Of a stretch of DNA of 64,000 nt, positions 44,233 to 54,521 are shown piece after piece (position 1 is the stretch's first letter; each line of letters opens with the position of its first letter). A program made the translations under genes and the position numbers. Source of the DNA: Pseudeuparius sepicola (taxonomy: Eukaryota > Arthropoda > Insecta > Coleoptera > Anthribidae); NCBI GenBank assembly GCA_963920635.1, contig OY987305.1, positions 23,956,876 to 24,020,875 on the forward strand, in the 5' to 3' direction. The notes beneath the pieces are model-generated. The model made no database searches, was not told the origin of the DNA, and was given only the letters and a program-made list of their open reading frames with translations.

Positions 44233-45950
44233 TTAAATGATGATTTCTCCTCGGGTTTCCTTTTGTTTTGGGTTAATAGAAAATTTTTGAAAATGTTTTT
44301 TAATTAATTTGAGCAAGAGTAGTAATAAAACAATTAATATTATAATGAAAATAAAAATTGTAAAAATGTTAATTTTCTTTGTTTCAAGTGGTGACGACAT
44401 GTCTTCTAAAATCTTCTTCTGTTCTTCAAGGGTGTCTTGAATACTTCTTGTTTCTTCTAAGTTGATTTTGTTGAGGCTGAGTTCTGGCAGACCTAGCTTC
44501 TTCGGGATGCTAGTGAGGTTTTTACTCGAAAAGTTTATAGAGGGTAAAGATACTTTTATAAAGGGTAGTTTGCTAGTTTTATAGCTTTGTAATATTATCG
44601 AATTTAATTTTAAAGTGCAATCGGAAAACAGTTCAACTAAGTAACTTCCTTGTAGTGGTGTATTATTTGGTACTGAGTTTTTACAGGAACTAACAGCTAT
44701 TCGCTTTGACGGAACAGTTATTAGCCATTTATTTTTGACAACTTTGGCTATCTCAACTTTTTGGATAGTAGTCTTGAAGGGAGAACAGTTCGTTAAATTT
44801 TTGAATGATATTAATTGCACCTCGCAAGGAGCGTCATCATCAACATGCGTAGGACTAACTTCTTCACAAATGTACTTGGTTTCTTCAATTTTCTTGCACA
44901 TTTTGTCCATGGAAACATACTTTTCATTGTTAAGTGCAAGGAATGGTTTATAAGGTAGGCAAAAGTAAAAATCGGGTTCATTATTTTTTGGGATTGGTAA
45001 TGGTAGGATTTTGTAATATTGGTATAACTCTGATTCAACCAAGGGTATTTCTAAAATAAATGTGATACTGAACTCTTTTGAGTAGCTTTTAATTTCAATA
45101 AGTTTTTCGAAATTCAAAATATTATCAATAGTTGGTGAAAGAGGTACTTTGCCTAACTTTAAATATTTTTCAGATTCTTTTATTTCTAATAACAAGTCTA
45201 TAGGATTTATGATTGAGTTATGTAAAGTATTCAATTTTGCAAAAGAAACTGCTACTTCCATTCTATCAAATATATTGTAGATATTTTGGTATATATTAGT
45301 AAGTTGATGAATCAAAATATGAATTTGAAAATAATTGAAGTCATCTAGTTGGGCTTGAGCGAATTTCTCGAGAGCTTCTCGTATTTGATTAATTTTAAAT
45401 TCTATTTGTTTTTGGTTGTGAGTTATGTTTGTCACTGTTTCCTCAAATTTCTTAATGGTAGATTTTAATAACGTAATTTGACTGAAGGCAACACCCTTTA
45501 ATTTGTTTTTTTCTTGTAAGTTTTTTATCTGCATGTCATATTTTTGGCTATCTTCTTGATCTAAATTTCCTGTAATACATTTAATGAGAGATCCCAAAGG
45601 ATTAAGTAAGCCTCTTTTCTGTCTAGTTACATTTTGAATAGGATTTATTTGATTTATTTGTAAATCGATCTGCTTTTCTAATGCAAACAAATATGAAAAT
45701 GAATTATTTTATTCGTCACCATAGTGTCCAATTTTACTTTTAATGTCATTATTAAGTTTATACACTTGATTTTTTATTTCTAAATATCTTGAAACTACTG
45801 GGGCTAAGTCGTATACTTGAACAAGTGGCCAGTGATTAGATACAATTTGTGTCGTTCCTAACTTGTATGGGAAGAGTCCGGGATAGGAGTTGAGGTTATG
45901 GAAGTTTGTGTCGGTTGCGTCGATGGTCCAGGTCCATCTGTAACAACGTG
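44233..45950 (-). pseudogene. env: Errantivirus env (membrane fusion glycoprotein), one in-frame stop
   Basis: A 485-codon open frame begins at Met 45690, but the same frame carries env-like sequence upstream (to about 45950, overlapping the end of pol), separated by TAA 45711-45709. A furin-type site RQKR is at residues 23-26 of the open part, followed by a Gly/Leu-rich segment where the fusion peptide of errantivirus and baculovirus F-type proteins lies. A long coiled-coil-prone region follows (about 40-130), Cys-containing ectodomain, and a membrane segment at about 441-462 with a basic cytoplasmic tail. The protein would be a type I envelope glycoprotein. No signal peptide is seen in the open part; in this group env is expressed from a spliced RNA. 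The TAA removes the N-terminal subunit from normal translation. Confidence 0.85.
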
Positions 45951-48900
45951 TTTTATTTTAGTCTCGTTTTTGTGTGTAATCTCTGTCTTGTTTGTTTTTG
46001 GGTTTTGTATTTCAATTTTTCCGTTTTCGAGAATTTTTGTAACCAAATAGGGGCCTGTAAATTTGGATTTTAATTTCGCTGACCTCGGATCCACTTGTTT
46101 AAAAACCTGAGTGCCTACTGTAATTTCAGCGGCTGTCTTACTACTGTTTCGCTTGTTAATTATATTTTCCTTTTTGTCAACACAGTCGGAATGAATTTTA
46201 TCATAAAGCGCTTTCGTGTTATTCTGATGATTGTTAACATATTCCGTGAAAACTTGAGCGGGTATAAGTGACATCGGATCGCGAGAGTCTGTATGACCTG
46301 AGATTATTTCAAAAGGCGTGTGATTAGTATGAGAATGAATTGTGCTATTGTAAGCTATTATTGCGTATGTCATTAAGGTCGGTATATCAGATGTTTTGTC
46401 CTTTTCTCTAAGAATTCGAAGGTGCTCAATTAGGGTTGAATGTAGTCTTTCTATTGGGGAGTTTGACTCATGATGACGGGGGGTGGTGAAATGTACTTTT
46501 ATATTATGAGTTTTCAATAAGTCATCTAAAACGTCGTTTTTAAATTCTGAGCCGTTATCACAAACAATTAGCTTTGGAATTTCGTGGAATGAAAAGAAAT
46601 GAACTAGTTGTTGGCAGGCCGATATTGCTGTTCCAAAGTATGGTAAAGCTTGAGCAAATTTCGAAAATTTGTCTATTAAAGTTAGAAATTTATATTTTCC
46701 TGTAATAAATGTGTCAATATGTAATATTTCGAAAGGCCTAGAAGGGGTTTGAGTCAAAACTAGGGGTTCATTAGGAGGTCTTCTATTGTATTTTGACCGT
46801 TGACATATTTCGCATTGATTTATGTACTTAGAAATATCGGATTTTTGAGATTTCCAATAGTAATTTTGATTTAAAAATTTATAAGTTTCGTCGATTCCAC
46901 GATGATTTGTCTTGCCTTCGTGTTTGTATTTTATAAGCATCTGTCTCTCTTCCGGTTTAACATTATTAATAAGTTTGGTACATTCGATAAGTTTGCAATT
47001 TTGAAAATGTGTATTAAGTGATTCTTGGAAGTAAGGCCGTAATTCTTTAGAATGAAAGTAAATATACATGGTTTTGTTACTTATGTATTCTCTTAAAAAT
47101 TTTGTTATCTCATTAATATTGGTAGGTAAGGTTGCATAAATGATATGGTGGTCGTCAAAATTTTCTTGTTCAATTTTTGAGTATAACTCGTAGGGTGATT
47201 TTTTGATAATCATCTGGTTTGGTCGATTGTTAATAATTTCGTCTAATATTGGGATATTGGTCGTAGTTTCGGGGGCATTGATACTATGCGCAGTGGCATC
47301 AGTAGTCGGTGGTCGTATTTGTATATTTTGCAAAATTCTTATTTTTTGTTTGGGGTTTTCAGGTAAGGTAAATTTTTGTAAATCATTCATTATTTCGTTA
47401 ATTTCTTGCTTGTCAATATCATTCTGTTTTAAAGATTCGTCTAAGTCAGTAGTTAAGTCTGAAGTTGGGGAAGGATTAGGTAAAAATTTTGATTCTTGGC
47501 GCAAAAATTCATCTATGTCAAAGTCTATGTCTCCGGCATTATTAAAGGTAGATTGGGTTTCTATTGCATTTAACTGAATTCTAGAAAGGGCATCTGCATT
47601 GGAATTTTGTTTTCCTTTTTTATATATAATTTGGTAATCGAACTCTTCAAGTTTGAGGCGCCATCTGACTAATTTGGAGTTAGGTTCTTTCAGATTAAAG
47701 AGCCAAACGAGAGGGCGATGATCTGTGTATATAAAGAATTTTCTACCGTATAGATAAGGCCTAAAATACTTGCATGACCATAAAATTCCGAGTAATTCAC
47801 GCTCAATAGTCGAATATTTTTGTTCCGTATTGTTGAGGGTGCGTGATGCGTATGCGATTGGCGAATCGTTAGGCGGGGTTCCTTGTGACAGGACTGCTCC
47901 TAATGCTACACTAGAGGCATCTGTTGTTAGAACGAAGGGTTTGTCAAATTCTGGATATTTTAAAATAGGGGCATTTATCAGCAAATCTTTTAAATGATTA
48001 AAAGCTTCGATAAATTTCGGAGAGTGATCTACTTTACGGTTTTTCTCGAGGCATTCAGTTAAGGGTTTACTAATTTTGGAAAAATCTTTGATAAACTTAC
48101 GGTAGTAACCAGCTAAACCTAAAAATGACTTAATTTCTTTTTGCGTACGGGGTATAGGAAAATCTTTAACTGCCTTAATTTTATCCGGGTTGGGCTTAAC
48201 TCCGTCAGTAGTAATTTGGTGTCCTAAATAAGCTACTTCTTTATGTAAAAATTCCGATTTGTCCAGTTGGACTTTAAAGTTTGATTCTCTAAGGCGTTGG
48301 AAAACTGATTTTAGTCTGTCTATATGTTCTTGTAAAGATGTCGAGAAAATTATAATGTCGTCGAGGTACACTAAACATGTTTCGTTTTGTAATCCGCGCA
48401 GAACATTATTTATAACCCTTTGGAACGTAGAGGGTGAGTTTTTAAGTCCAAATGGCATTCTTTTGAATTCAAAATGACCGGTGTCTGTAGAAAATGCTGT
48501 TTTTGGGATGTCGTCCGGTGACATTTCTATTTGGTGAAAGCCGTTCGCCAAATCGAGTGTCGAGAAGTATTGGGCTTTTCCGAGTTTGTCTAGAATGTCC
48601 GAAATGTTTGGTAATGGAAATTTGTCGTCAATTGTCTTGTCATTAAGTTTGCGATAGTCAATCACAATCCTCCATTTTCGTTTTCCTGATGCGTCCATTT
48701 TTTTTGGTACTACCCAAATGGGGCTACTCCACGGGGAATTTGAATGTTGGATTATGCCGTTAGATAACATTTTGCTAATTTGCGTTTTGACTTCTTGTCT
48801 GTGAATTTCGGGGTATCGATATGTTTTTGTGAAAATGGGAGATTCGTCAGTCAATTTAATTTTGTGTTTTATTTGGTTCGTGAATGTCAAAGGAGTATTT

Positions 48901-49754
48901 TCTACATAAAAAATATCTCGGTATTCGAAACATAATTTTCGAATTGCGTCATATTCTTCTTGATTACAGTGACTTAAGCGTAAATTTTTTAAATTCTGTT
49001 TTTGTAGTTGTTCAATATGGTCGTCTAGATCTTGGTCAGTTTCCATTTTTTCGAAAAAATTTATTTCAGCTTCATTGATTAGTACAATATCAAAGGGCTT
49101 AAGAAATTTAATTTTGATTGGATTTTCCGAAATATTAGTAACAAAGGTAGTAGCGAATGAATCTACAATATTGCAAACTGCTTCAGGCATTTCTGCTTTT
49201 CCAAAATTTGTGTAAGGTAAGATACAAGTGCCAGAAATTTTATTTACGGGTACTTTTATTTTTTGTACGCTTCGGGGCTGTATAATTATTTCTAATGTCG
49301 TGAAATTTGCATTTATGAAATTTGAAACGATATATTCAGTGTTATTTAAGGGAATAGCTACATAAGGCGTAACTAGATAGTCACAACGTAAATCGATATT
49401 TGACATAATTTTATGTTTTAAGAAATCGGTGCCAAATAATCCTGCATAATTTTTTGAAAAATCAAATAAATAAAATTTATGGTTTCCATTCATTTGAAAT
49501 GAGGGAAAAACTGGAATTTCCATCGCTTCGTTATGTATGGATCTAGCGTGGGCTGTTTTTACACAAAAAGGTTCTTCGAAAATAAAATCTGTAAAGTATT
49601 GATGAGCTAATTCGGGATTAATAAAACTTCTTGAACTACCTGTGTCTATTAAAAAATTTGCAATTAGTTCGGGGAGATAAACGTAAGGTAAGGTGGTTTC
49701 GTCGGTATTATTTAGATAAATTACGTTGTAGGGTTTTGGTTCGGAGTTATCTGA
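45858..49754 (-). CDS. pol: Errantivirus pol polyprotein (protease, RT, RNase H, integrase)
   Basis: Open from the presumed -1 frameshift at 49754 to the stop at 45858; the first Met is at 49523, after the protease. Protease active site IDTGSSRSF near 49650. Positions counted from that Met: RT with YLDDIIIFS near 384; RNase H with TDASSVALGAVLS near 533 and TDHRPLVW; integrase zinc-binding H-H-C-C (HEGKTNHRG near 866, CEICQRS near 903); catalytic D-D-E in LHIDTF (936), CDNGSEF (988) and NSPIERLHSTL (1024); the GPY module KFTGPYLV near 1157. All catalytic residues are intact and no stop interrupts it. It follows gag in the -1 frame and its end overlaps the start of env. This is the only complete long coding sequence in the window. 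Confidence 0.95.
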   Translation of the reverse strand, partial: SDNSEPKPYNVIYLNNTDETTLPYVYLPELIANFLIDTGSSRSFINPELAHQYFTDFIFEEPFCVKTAHARSIHNEAMEIPVFPSFQMNGNHKFYLFDFSKNYAGLFGTDFLKHKIMSNIDLRCDYLVTPYVAIPLNNTEYIVSNFINANFTTLEIIIQPRSVQKIKVPVNKISGTCILPYTNFGKAEMPEAVCNIVDSFATTFVTNISENPIKIKFLKPFDIVLINEAEINFFEKMETDQDLDDHIEQLQKQNLKNLRLSHCNQEEYDAIRKLCFEYRDIFYVENTPLTFTNQIKHKIKLTDESPIFTKTYRYPEIHRQEVKTQISKMLSNGIIQHSNSPWSSPIWVVPKKMDASGKRKWRIVIDYRKLNDKTIDDKFPLPNISDILDKLGKAQYFSTLDLANGFHQIEMSPDDIPKTAFSTDTGHFEFKRMPFGLKNSPSTFQRVINNVLRGLQNETCLVYLDDIIIFSTSLQEHIDRLKSVFQRLRESNFKVQLDKSEFLHKEVAYLGHQITTDGVKPNPDKIKAVKDFPIPRTQKEIKSFLGLAGYYRKFIKDFSKISKPLTECLEKNRKVDHSPKFIEAFNHLKDLLINAPILKYPEFDKPFVLTTDASSVALGAVLSQGTPPNDSPIAYASRTLNNTEQKYSTIERELLGILWSCKYFRPYLYGRKFFIYTDHRPLVWLFNLKEPNSKLVRWRLKLEEFDYQIIYKKGKQNSNADALSRIQLNAIETQSTFNNAGDIDFDIDEFLRQESKFLPNPSPTSDLTTDLDESLKQNDIDKQEINEIMNDLQKFTLPENPKQKIRILQNIQIRPPTTDATAHSINAPETTTNIPILDEIINNRPNQMIIKKSPYELYSKIEQENFDDHHIIYATLPTNINEITKFLREYISNKTMYIYFHSKELRPYFQESLNTHFQNCKLIECTKLINNVKPEERQMLIKYKHEGKTNHRGIDETYKFLNQNYYWKSQKSDISKYINQCEICQRSKYNRRPPNEPLVLTQTPSRPFEILHIDTFITGKYKFLTLIDKFSKFAQALPYFGTAISACQQLVHFFSFHEIPKLIVCDNGSEFKNDVLDDLLKTHNIKVHFTTPRHHESNSPIERLHSTLIEHLRILREKDKTSDIPTLMTYAIIAYNSTIHSHTNHTPFEIISGHTDSRDPMSLIPAQVFTEYVNNHQNNTKALYDKIHSDCVDKKENIINKRNSSKTAAEITVGTQVFKQVDPRSAKLKSKFTGPYLVTKILENGKIEIQNPKTNKTEITHKNETKIKHVVTDGPGPSTQPTQTSITSTPIPDSSHTS

Positions 49755-51136
49755 AAATTTTCGTTTTCAGTTGTTTTGTCTGAGGGTTGGGAAAACTCGG
49801 TATATTCGTCAAAATTCGGGTGTTCTGGGTAATATAAAAATTGGGATAATTCGTCATTTTCGTAGTAGTTTCCGTCAGGAATTTGAGGTTCAATTTGTAG
49901 GGTTGTTTCGGTACTCTCTACGGGGTCAATAACCTGGTTATAGCATTCTTCAGAAATAAAATTTTGATGTAAAACTGTATTTCCTGTTGTAGTGTCCATT
50001 GGTTCGTTTTTAGTTATTCGAGTAATTTTAGAGAAAGGTTTTGGAAAATTTTGAGGGGATCTTTGAAATTGATTCGGTTGATACTGATTTGATTGGTATT
50101 GATTTGGTTGATACTGAGGTCTAAAATTGGGATTTTGAAATCTTTGCATAGTGGATGGTGAATTAAAATTTCTATATTGGTTATTATAAGATGGTGAAGG
50201 GATATTTTTTGGTGGAAATTGAGGTTGTACGTTAGGTCAGGGATAATTAGAAAAAGTCGTTGGTTGGTACGTTGGTGGTCTTGGATAAGATTGGGTACTT
50301 GTAGAAGGTTGTAATCTCATGTTAGGTCGTGAATTTTGAAAATTAGGAACTATTTTAGTTTGTGGAATTTGTGAACGATTTTTGTAATATAAAAAGTTTT
50401 CTTCTTCTCGGACGAAAGCCATAGCTTGCTCCAAGGAATCGGGATTTTTTAATCTTACTATAAGCTGTAAATGATAATTGAGTCCATTGATAAAAGTTTT
50501 GAGAATAAGAGCTTCATACTGAGTTATTTTCAAAAGTTTTAAGTTTGCTGTATCGTTAGAAGCATTAATTTTAGAGACCAGTAGACTTCTAGCGTCTTGT
50601 AATTTTAAGCCAAAATTATGATTGTTTTCATTTTTATCGGGTCTTAAAGATATAATATCTTGTATAATACAGTCCTCTGTTCTTTGATCAGAAAAAGTTA
50701 CAATTAGGGCATTTTTAATAAGTTCCCAAGAATTAAGTTCTACTCGAGAAGCTATTAAGTCAGCTGCTCTTCCAACTAGCTTACTTATGACAGTATCAAA
50801 CAGACAAACATTTATCGGTGCGAGAGGGGTTGTAGCATTTTGATGGTTGGTGAGAAAGTTTTCAACGCAACGAATAAATCTGTTAATTTGTTTAGGGTTT
50901 CCGTCGAATCGAGGAATGTTGTCGGCTTGGTACCTTATCATTTGATAGTCTGGGTTTGCCATAGTACTTGAAATTGTTGAATTTACTGGGTTAGAAGTAG
51001 GAATATTTTCAATTTCCGAAAGTTGGAGAGTGTTAAACAAATTTGCTAAATCTAAAAGTTCGTCCAGATTGGCGAAACAGAAATATAAACAATATATACA
51101 AAAAGGGGTTAATATGAATTTTGTTTTAGGATTCAC
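49721..51136 (-). pseudogene. gag: Errantivirus gag, interrupted by one TGA
   Basis: Two open pieces in the same frame, 51136-50237 (299 codons) and 50149-49721 (142 from its first Met), separated by a single TGA at 50239-50237 with open frame between. Met 50962 (MANPDYQMIRYQ) is a likely true start since the sequence before it resembles leader. The N-terminal half has the helical capsid-like block of errantivirus gag (IPRFDGNPKQINRFIRCVEN); the C-terminal half is rich in Asn, Gln, Pro with an NQYQ-type repeat and no CCHC knuckle, as usual in this group. The TGA sits where a CGA Arg codon would fit. Ends just after a slippery heptamer. Confidence 0.85.
49754..49760 (-). promoter_or_regulatory. 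Candidate -1 ribosomal frameshift heptamer A AAT TTT
   Basis: In the gag frame the codons are GAA AAT TTT CAG; A AAT TTT fits X XXY YYZ. Slipping back one base enters the pol frame, which is then open through the protease active site. Gag terminates about 11 codons later. Confidence 0.6.
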
Positions 51137-51401
51137 TTACAATGCTAAGATGAAGATGTTTTTCTTCATGGAAATCTTCTTTTTCTTCTTAACCTACGGG
51201 TGCAATAGGAAAAACGATGCTGTCTTCTCCCTGCGGTGACCAAAAGGGTTGTAGGACGATGCTGTTCCTGGGGTCCCCTGGTCTGTTGAGCCGTCTTGTA
51301 AGAGCAAAGTCCACACCTTTCGGTTTCACACTGTTTTTAACCGAAGATTCGGAACCGATCGCGAGTCGATATCTATCGATAGGTCGAAAAAGGCAACAGT
51401 G

Positions 51402-51419
51402 ATCCGCACGACTGCGCCA
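51402..51419 (-). promoter_or_regulatory. Primer-binding site, tRNA-Ser type
   Basis: The minus strand reads TGGCGCAGTCGTGCGGAT, starting with the last T of the LTR. It is complementary to a tRNA 3' end ...CGACTGCGCCA, the acceptor stem of insect tRNA-Ser, as used by 17.6 and 297. Confidence 0.7.
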
Positions 51420-51587
51420 GTTACGTGAGCGAGCGTAACAAATTTGTTTTTAAAAAGATGTTTATTGGCAAAAGTTACAAGAGAGACTGTCGTAATAGAA
51501 CATGTTTTAGTATATATAATATTAAAAGTGTCTTCTCAGCATGTAGCGTCTTCTTTCCAGAAACATGGCATATGTGTTCATGTAACT
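51419..51587 (-). repeat. Errantivirus 5' LTR
   Basis: 169 bp, identical to 44015-44183 except two bases near its plus-strand start (gtgagcgagcgt against gtgggcgagctt). Same TATA and AATAAA (51466-51461) signals. Confidence 0.95.
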
Positions 51588-51591
51588 CTAC
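51588..51591. repeat. Target-site duplication CTAC (right)
   Basis: Directly follows the LTR; matches 44011-44014. Confidence 0.9.
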
Positions 51592-51918
51592 GGCTTATCA
51601 TCGTGTCGTGTGTAAGCTGTTATTGTGATTCATAAATAAAGATTATATAACACCGTTTGGCTGGTAGGCGGGGGACTGCGCGATTACGGGGAGGCTACGC
51701 CTGACAGAGAACCGGTGCGCTACTGTTAGTAGATTGTGAATTGTGAGTGTTATTTTGGGGGCGGCGGTGTACGAGTGGGTATCTGGTAGTACCCACGCTT
51801 TGGCATCGCATGTCGTGGGTGCGATTTCCACCACAGTAGGTGTTTGTGTTTGTCTTTAGGTTTAAGGTTTAGGCTAAGATATATGTATATACAAAATAAA
51901 TACAGTATGTAAAGTATA
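51592..51918. other. No gene recognised
   Basis: Locally GC-richer (51660-51840) with an aataaa near 51630. May be the LTR or edge of an unrecognised retroelement. Confidence 0.35.
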
Positions 51919-51920
51919 TA

Positions 51921-52666
51921 CAGGATGATTTTTTTAGGTCTAACACCGCCATTTTCTCGCTTATTTTACGCCCTACAAAAAAGCGTAAGAAACAAAAATC
52001 TTGCAATTTTGGACAGCTAAGTGGTGCTGCAAAAGAAGTCGGCATCCATGGCCAACTTGTCGCGCAATATTAAAAAAAACTCAAATTGAGCAAAACTATG
52101 AATAGCCGTGGAATGCTTATTTTAAGAGACAGAGGAAACATTTTATATTGAAAATTGATGGCACTGAGAAGCTTTATCCATCCACGTAGTCAGATAGTTT
52201 CAGCAAATTACACAGGGTTTTCCGCTCTCTTGAGGCTATGAAAATTTTTTTGTTTATTTATTATTAAGCGATTTTCTCGCTTATTTTAGGCCGCACAGAA
52301 AATACGCAAGAAAACAAAATATGGCAATTTTGGTCAGCGAGGCGACTTTAAAAAAGAATGGGCCTCCATGCCCAACTTTTCGCACTGTACTAAGAAAACT
52401 TAGAATCGACAAAAATTTTCAGTGCCATCAATTTTCAATATAAAAGTTTTCCTCTGTCTCTTAAAATAAACATTCCACGGCTATTAATAGTTTTGCTCAA
52501 TTTGAGGTTTTTTTAATATTGCGCGACAAGTTGGCCATGGATGCCGATTTCTTTTGCAGCACCACTTAGCTGTCCAAAATTGCAACATTTTTGTTTCTTA
52601 CGCTTTTTTTGTAGGGCATAAAATAAGCGAGAAAATGGCGGTGGTAGTCCTAAAAAAATCATCCTG
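51921..52666. mobile_element. CAGGATGATT-type MITE with long inverted arms
   Basis: Left end caggatgatttttttaggtc at 51921, right end cctaaaaaaatcatcctg at 52666, TA on both sides (51919-51920, 52667-52668). Arms of 230 bp or more match inverted: gccattttctcgcttatttt, tggccaacttgtcgcgcaat, attttaagagacagagg. Part of the arm (cgattttctcgcttatttta near 52270) is also repeated directly inside. No coding. Confidence 0.92.
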
Positions 52667-52668
52667 TA

Positions 52669-52849
52669 TATATGTATCAAAAATTACAAATATAGCAGGG
52701 GGATGCGTAACCGCGTAACGCCGGCGTGGTCCCCGAAACTGGGAAAATGGTAGCCGCATGGCAAACCGAACCCATTTAAAAAAAGTGTTATTTCACCGGC
52801 TAACCTAATTGGCGAAGCGTTGTTGAACCACACGAAGGACACTACATAT
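52669..52849 (+). repeat. Probable 5' LTR end of the Mag-like Gypsy
   Basis: Ends next to the primer site at 52850. GC-richer than its surroundings. The left limit is unknown, being cut or masked by the MITE. Confidence 0.4.
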
Positions 52850-52862
52850 TGGCGACGAGGAT
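52850..52862 (+). promoter_or_regulatory. Primer-binding site, tRNA-Ser(GCU)-type
   Basis: TGGCGACGAGGAT, complementary to a tRNA ending ATCCTCGTCGCCA. This is the usual primer site of Mag/CsRn1-group Gypsy elements in insects. Confidence 0.6.
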
Positions 52863-52868
52863 TTAATG

Positions 52869-53503
52869 TAAAGTTTATAAAAATGATACATACCAGAGAA
52901 TAGACGAGGTATTTGTGCATCGCGAAGCATAAATTTGAGCCTATGAATGAGATACATAGCATAAAGTATAGGTACAATAGAACAAGTATTGTACTTCACA
53001 GTGCATAAATTAGAGTCTGTGAATGAGATACATAGCATAAGGTACAAATATTTACATTTTACAGTGCATACATTAGAGCCTATATGAATGAGATACATAG
53101 GATAAAGTATACAATAGAACAAGTATTGCACTTCACAGTGCATAAATTAAAGTCTGTGAATAAGATACATGCAATTATTTACATTTTACAGTGCATACAT
53201 TAGAGCCTATGAATGAGATACATATAGCATAAGATACATTAAGTATTCGCACTTTGCACTGTACAAATTAGAGCCTATGAATGAGATACATAGCATAAAA
53301 TATACAATAGAACAAGTATTGCACTTCACAGTGCATAAATTCAGTCTATGAATGAGATACATAGCATAAGGTACAAGTATTTTCATTTTACAGTGCATAC
53401 ATTAGAGCCTATGAATGAGATACATAGCATAAAATACATTAAGTATTCGCACTTCGCATTGCACAAATTAGAGCCTATGGATAAGATACATAGCATATAA
53501 ATT
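52869..53503 (+). repeat. Tandem repeat array in the Gypsy leader, three unit types
   Basis: About nine units of roughly 65-75 bp, each with gagcctatgaatgagataca followed by tagcataa. Three types follow in order: one with acaatagaacaagtattgcac, one with ggtacaagtatttacatttt, and one with acattaagtattcgcact. The array lies between the primer site and the gag start, so it is transcribed leader. Confidence 0.85.
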
Positions 53504-53534
53504 TGCGACAAGACGTTGTTCCAGACTAAACCCA

Positions 53535-54175
53535 CTATGTCGGGTCTCGCGCCATTAGAGTCTTTCGACTGTGATGGGGATGCTGGATCAATTGGCATCA
53601 AATGGGAAAAATGGAAAAGAGCCCTGGAAATTTATTTAGATGCGTCAATAATCGAAATTCCTTCAAAAAAGAGGTCTACCCAGCTACACATTAGGGGGCC
53701 TATACCTTCGAGAAGTTTATTACAATTTGCCCGGAGCTCATGTTTCTCCAGAAAATTCGGAGGGTACGAATGTCTATGACACTGCAATAGAAAAGTTGAA
53801 CAAATATTTTGCTCCCAAACAAAGCAAAATATATGAAAGACACACATTCCGTCTTTTAAAACAGGAATCTTATAGACCAAATTGTTGATCCAAGGCCGAT
53901 CCAAGGAAGAGAATTCTAACCATAGGGGACGCCATAACACTAGACAATATCGTCTCAGAAGCCAATGCACTGGAGGCAGTCACTATAGGCAAGCGGAAGA
54001 TTCTGATCAAAAGAAACCTCCGATGAAAATAAACAAGCTGGCATGAAGCGGCCCCTCGAGGTCATGTTTCCGGTGTGGCTCGAAATATCATATGTCATTT
54101 TCTTGCCCGGATAAAGATCTAACATGTGGAAAGTGCGGCATCAAAGGACATACCACTTGACATTGCAGAACCAGA
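53535..54175 (+). pseudogene. Mag-like Gypsy gag, broken
   Basis: Starts MSGLAPLESFDCDGDAGSIG and then KWEKWKRALEIYLDA, a Mag-group capsid start. After frameshifts, IEKLNKYFAPKQSKIYERHT then FRLLKQES near 53790-53870. Two CCHC knuckles follow near 54060-54165: CFRCGSKYHMSFSC and CGKCGIKGHTT, a TGA, HC. Stops and shifts make it nonfunctional. The pattern (capsid, two knuckles, then protease and RT) fits the K02A2.6/Mag-like elements common in arthropods. Confidence 0.8.
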
Positions 54176-54521
54176 GGTGACAGGAAAAGATCATCTACGA
54201 CAAAGTTTACTGCAAAAGATGTCAAAAGGGCCAAGCAACGAAAGCGGAATCAAGGCGAAGACGACGACAGCATTAATTACGTGTTCCACATCGAGGCCGA
54301 TTGTGAAACACAATGTAACATCCGAGGAGTCCCCGTACAATTAATAATTGACTAATTATGAAATTTGGAAATACTTTAAAAAACTCGAAATGCGTAGTAA
54401 CCAATCAAAACAAGAAACCCAAAAAAGTTTTCGTGGCGTATGCTAGTAACAAACCCTTAGAAATCTTAGTCATTTTTGAGGCAATAATGCAAACAAACAA
54501 AGACAGAAAGACACAGCAAAA

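Larger units (their letters stand above)
44015..51587 (-). mobile_element. Complete endogenous errantivirus (Ty3/Gypsy with env), antisense to the agrin-like exon
   Basis: 7573 bp with 169-bp LTRs beginning AGTTAC and ending GTAACT, CTAC target duplication on both sides, tRNA-Ser-type primer site, gag, pol and env on the minus strand, and a purine-rich tract before the 3' LTR. Gene order, LTR ends, 4-bp duplication and an env with a furin-like site and C-terminal membrane segment are those of insect errantiviruses (gypsy/17.6/297 group). The LTRs differ at only 2 of 169 positions, so the insertion is young. Pol is open throughout; gag and env each have one premature stop, so this copy cannot make all its proteins by normal decoding. 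Confidence 0.95.

Noticed and set aside
47203..49078. Plus-strand frames opposite errantivirus pol
   Set aside because: Shadows of the minus-strand pol reading frame.
51780..51840. Possible tRNA-derived SINE (gtgggtgcgatttccacc)
   Set aside because: No A/B box pair or cloverleaf could be made; too short.
52684..53601. Minus-strand frames in the leader tandem array
   Set aside because: Low-complexity peptides repeating with the array; opposite to the element's coding strand.
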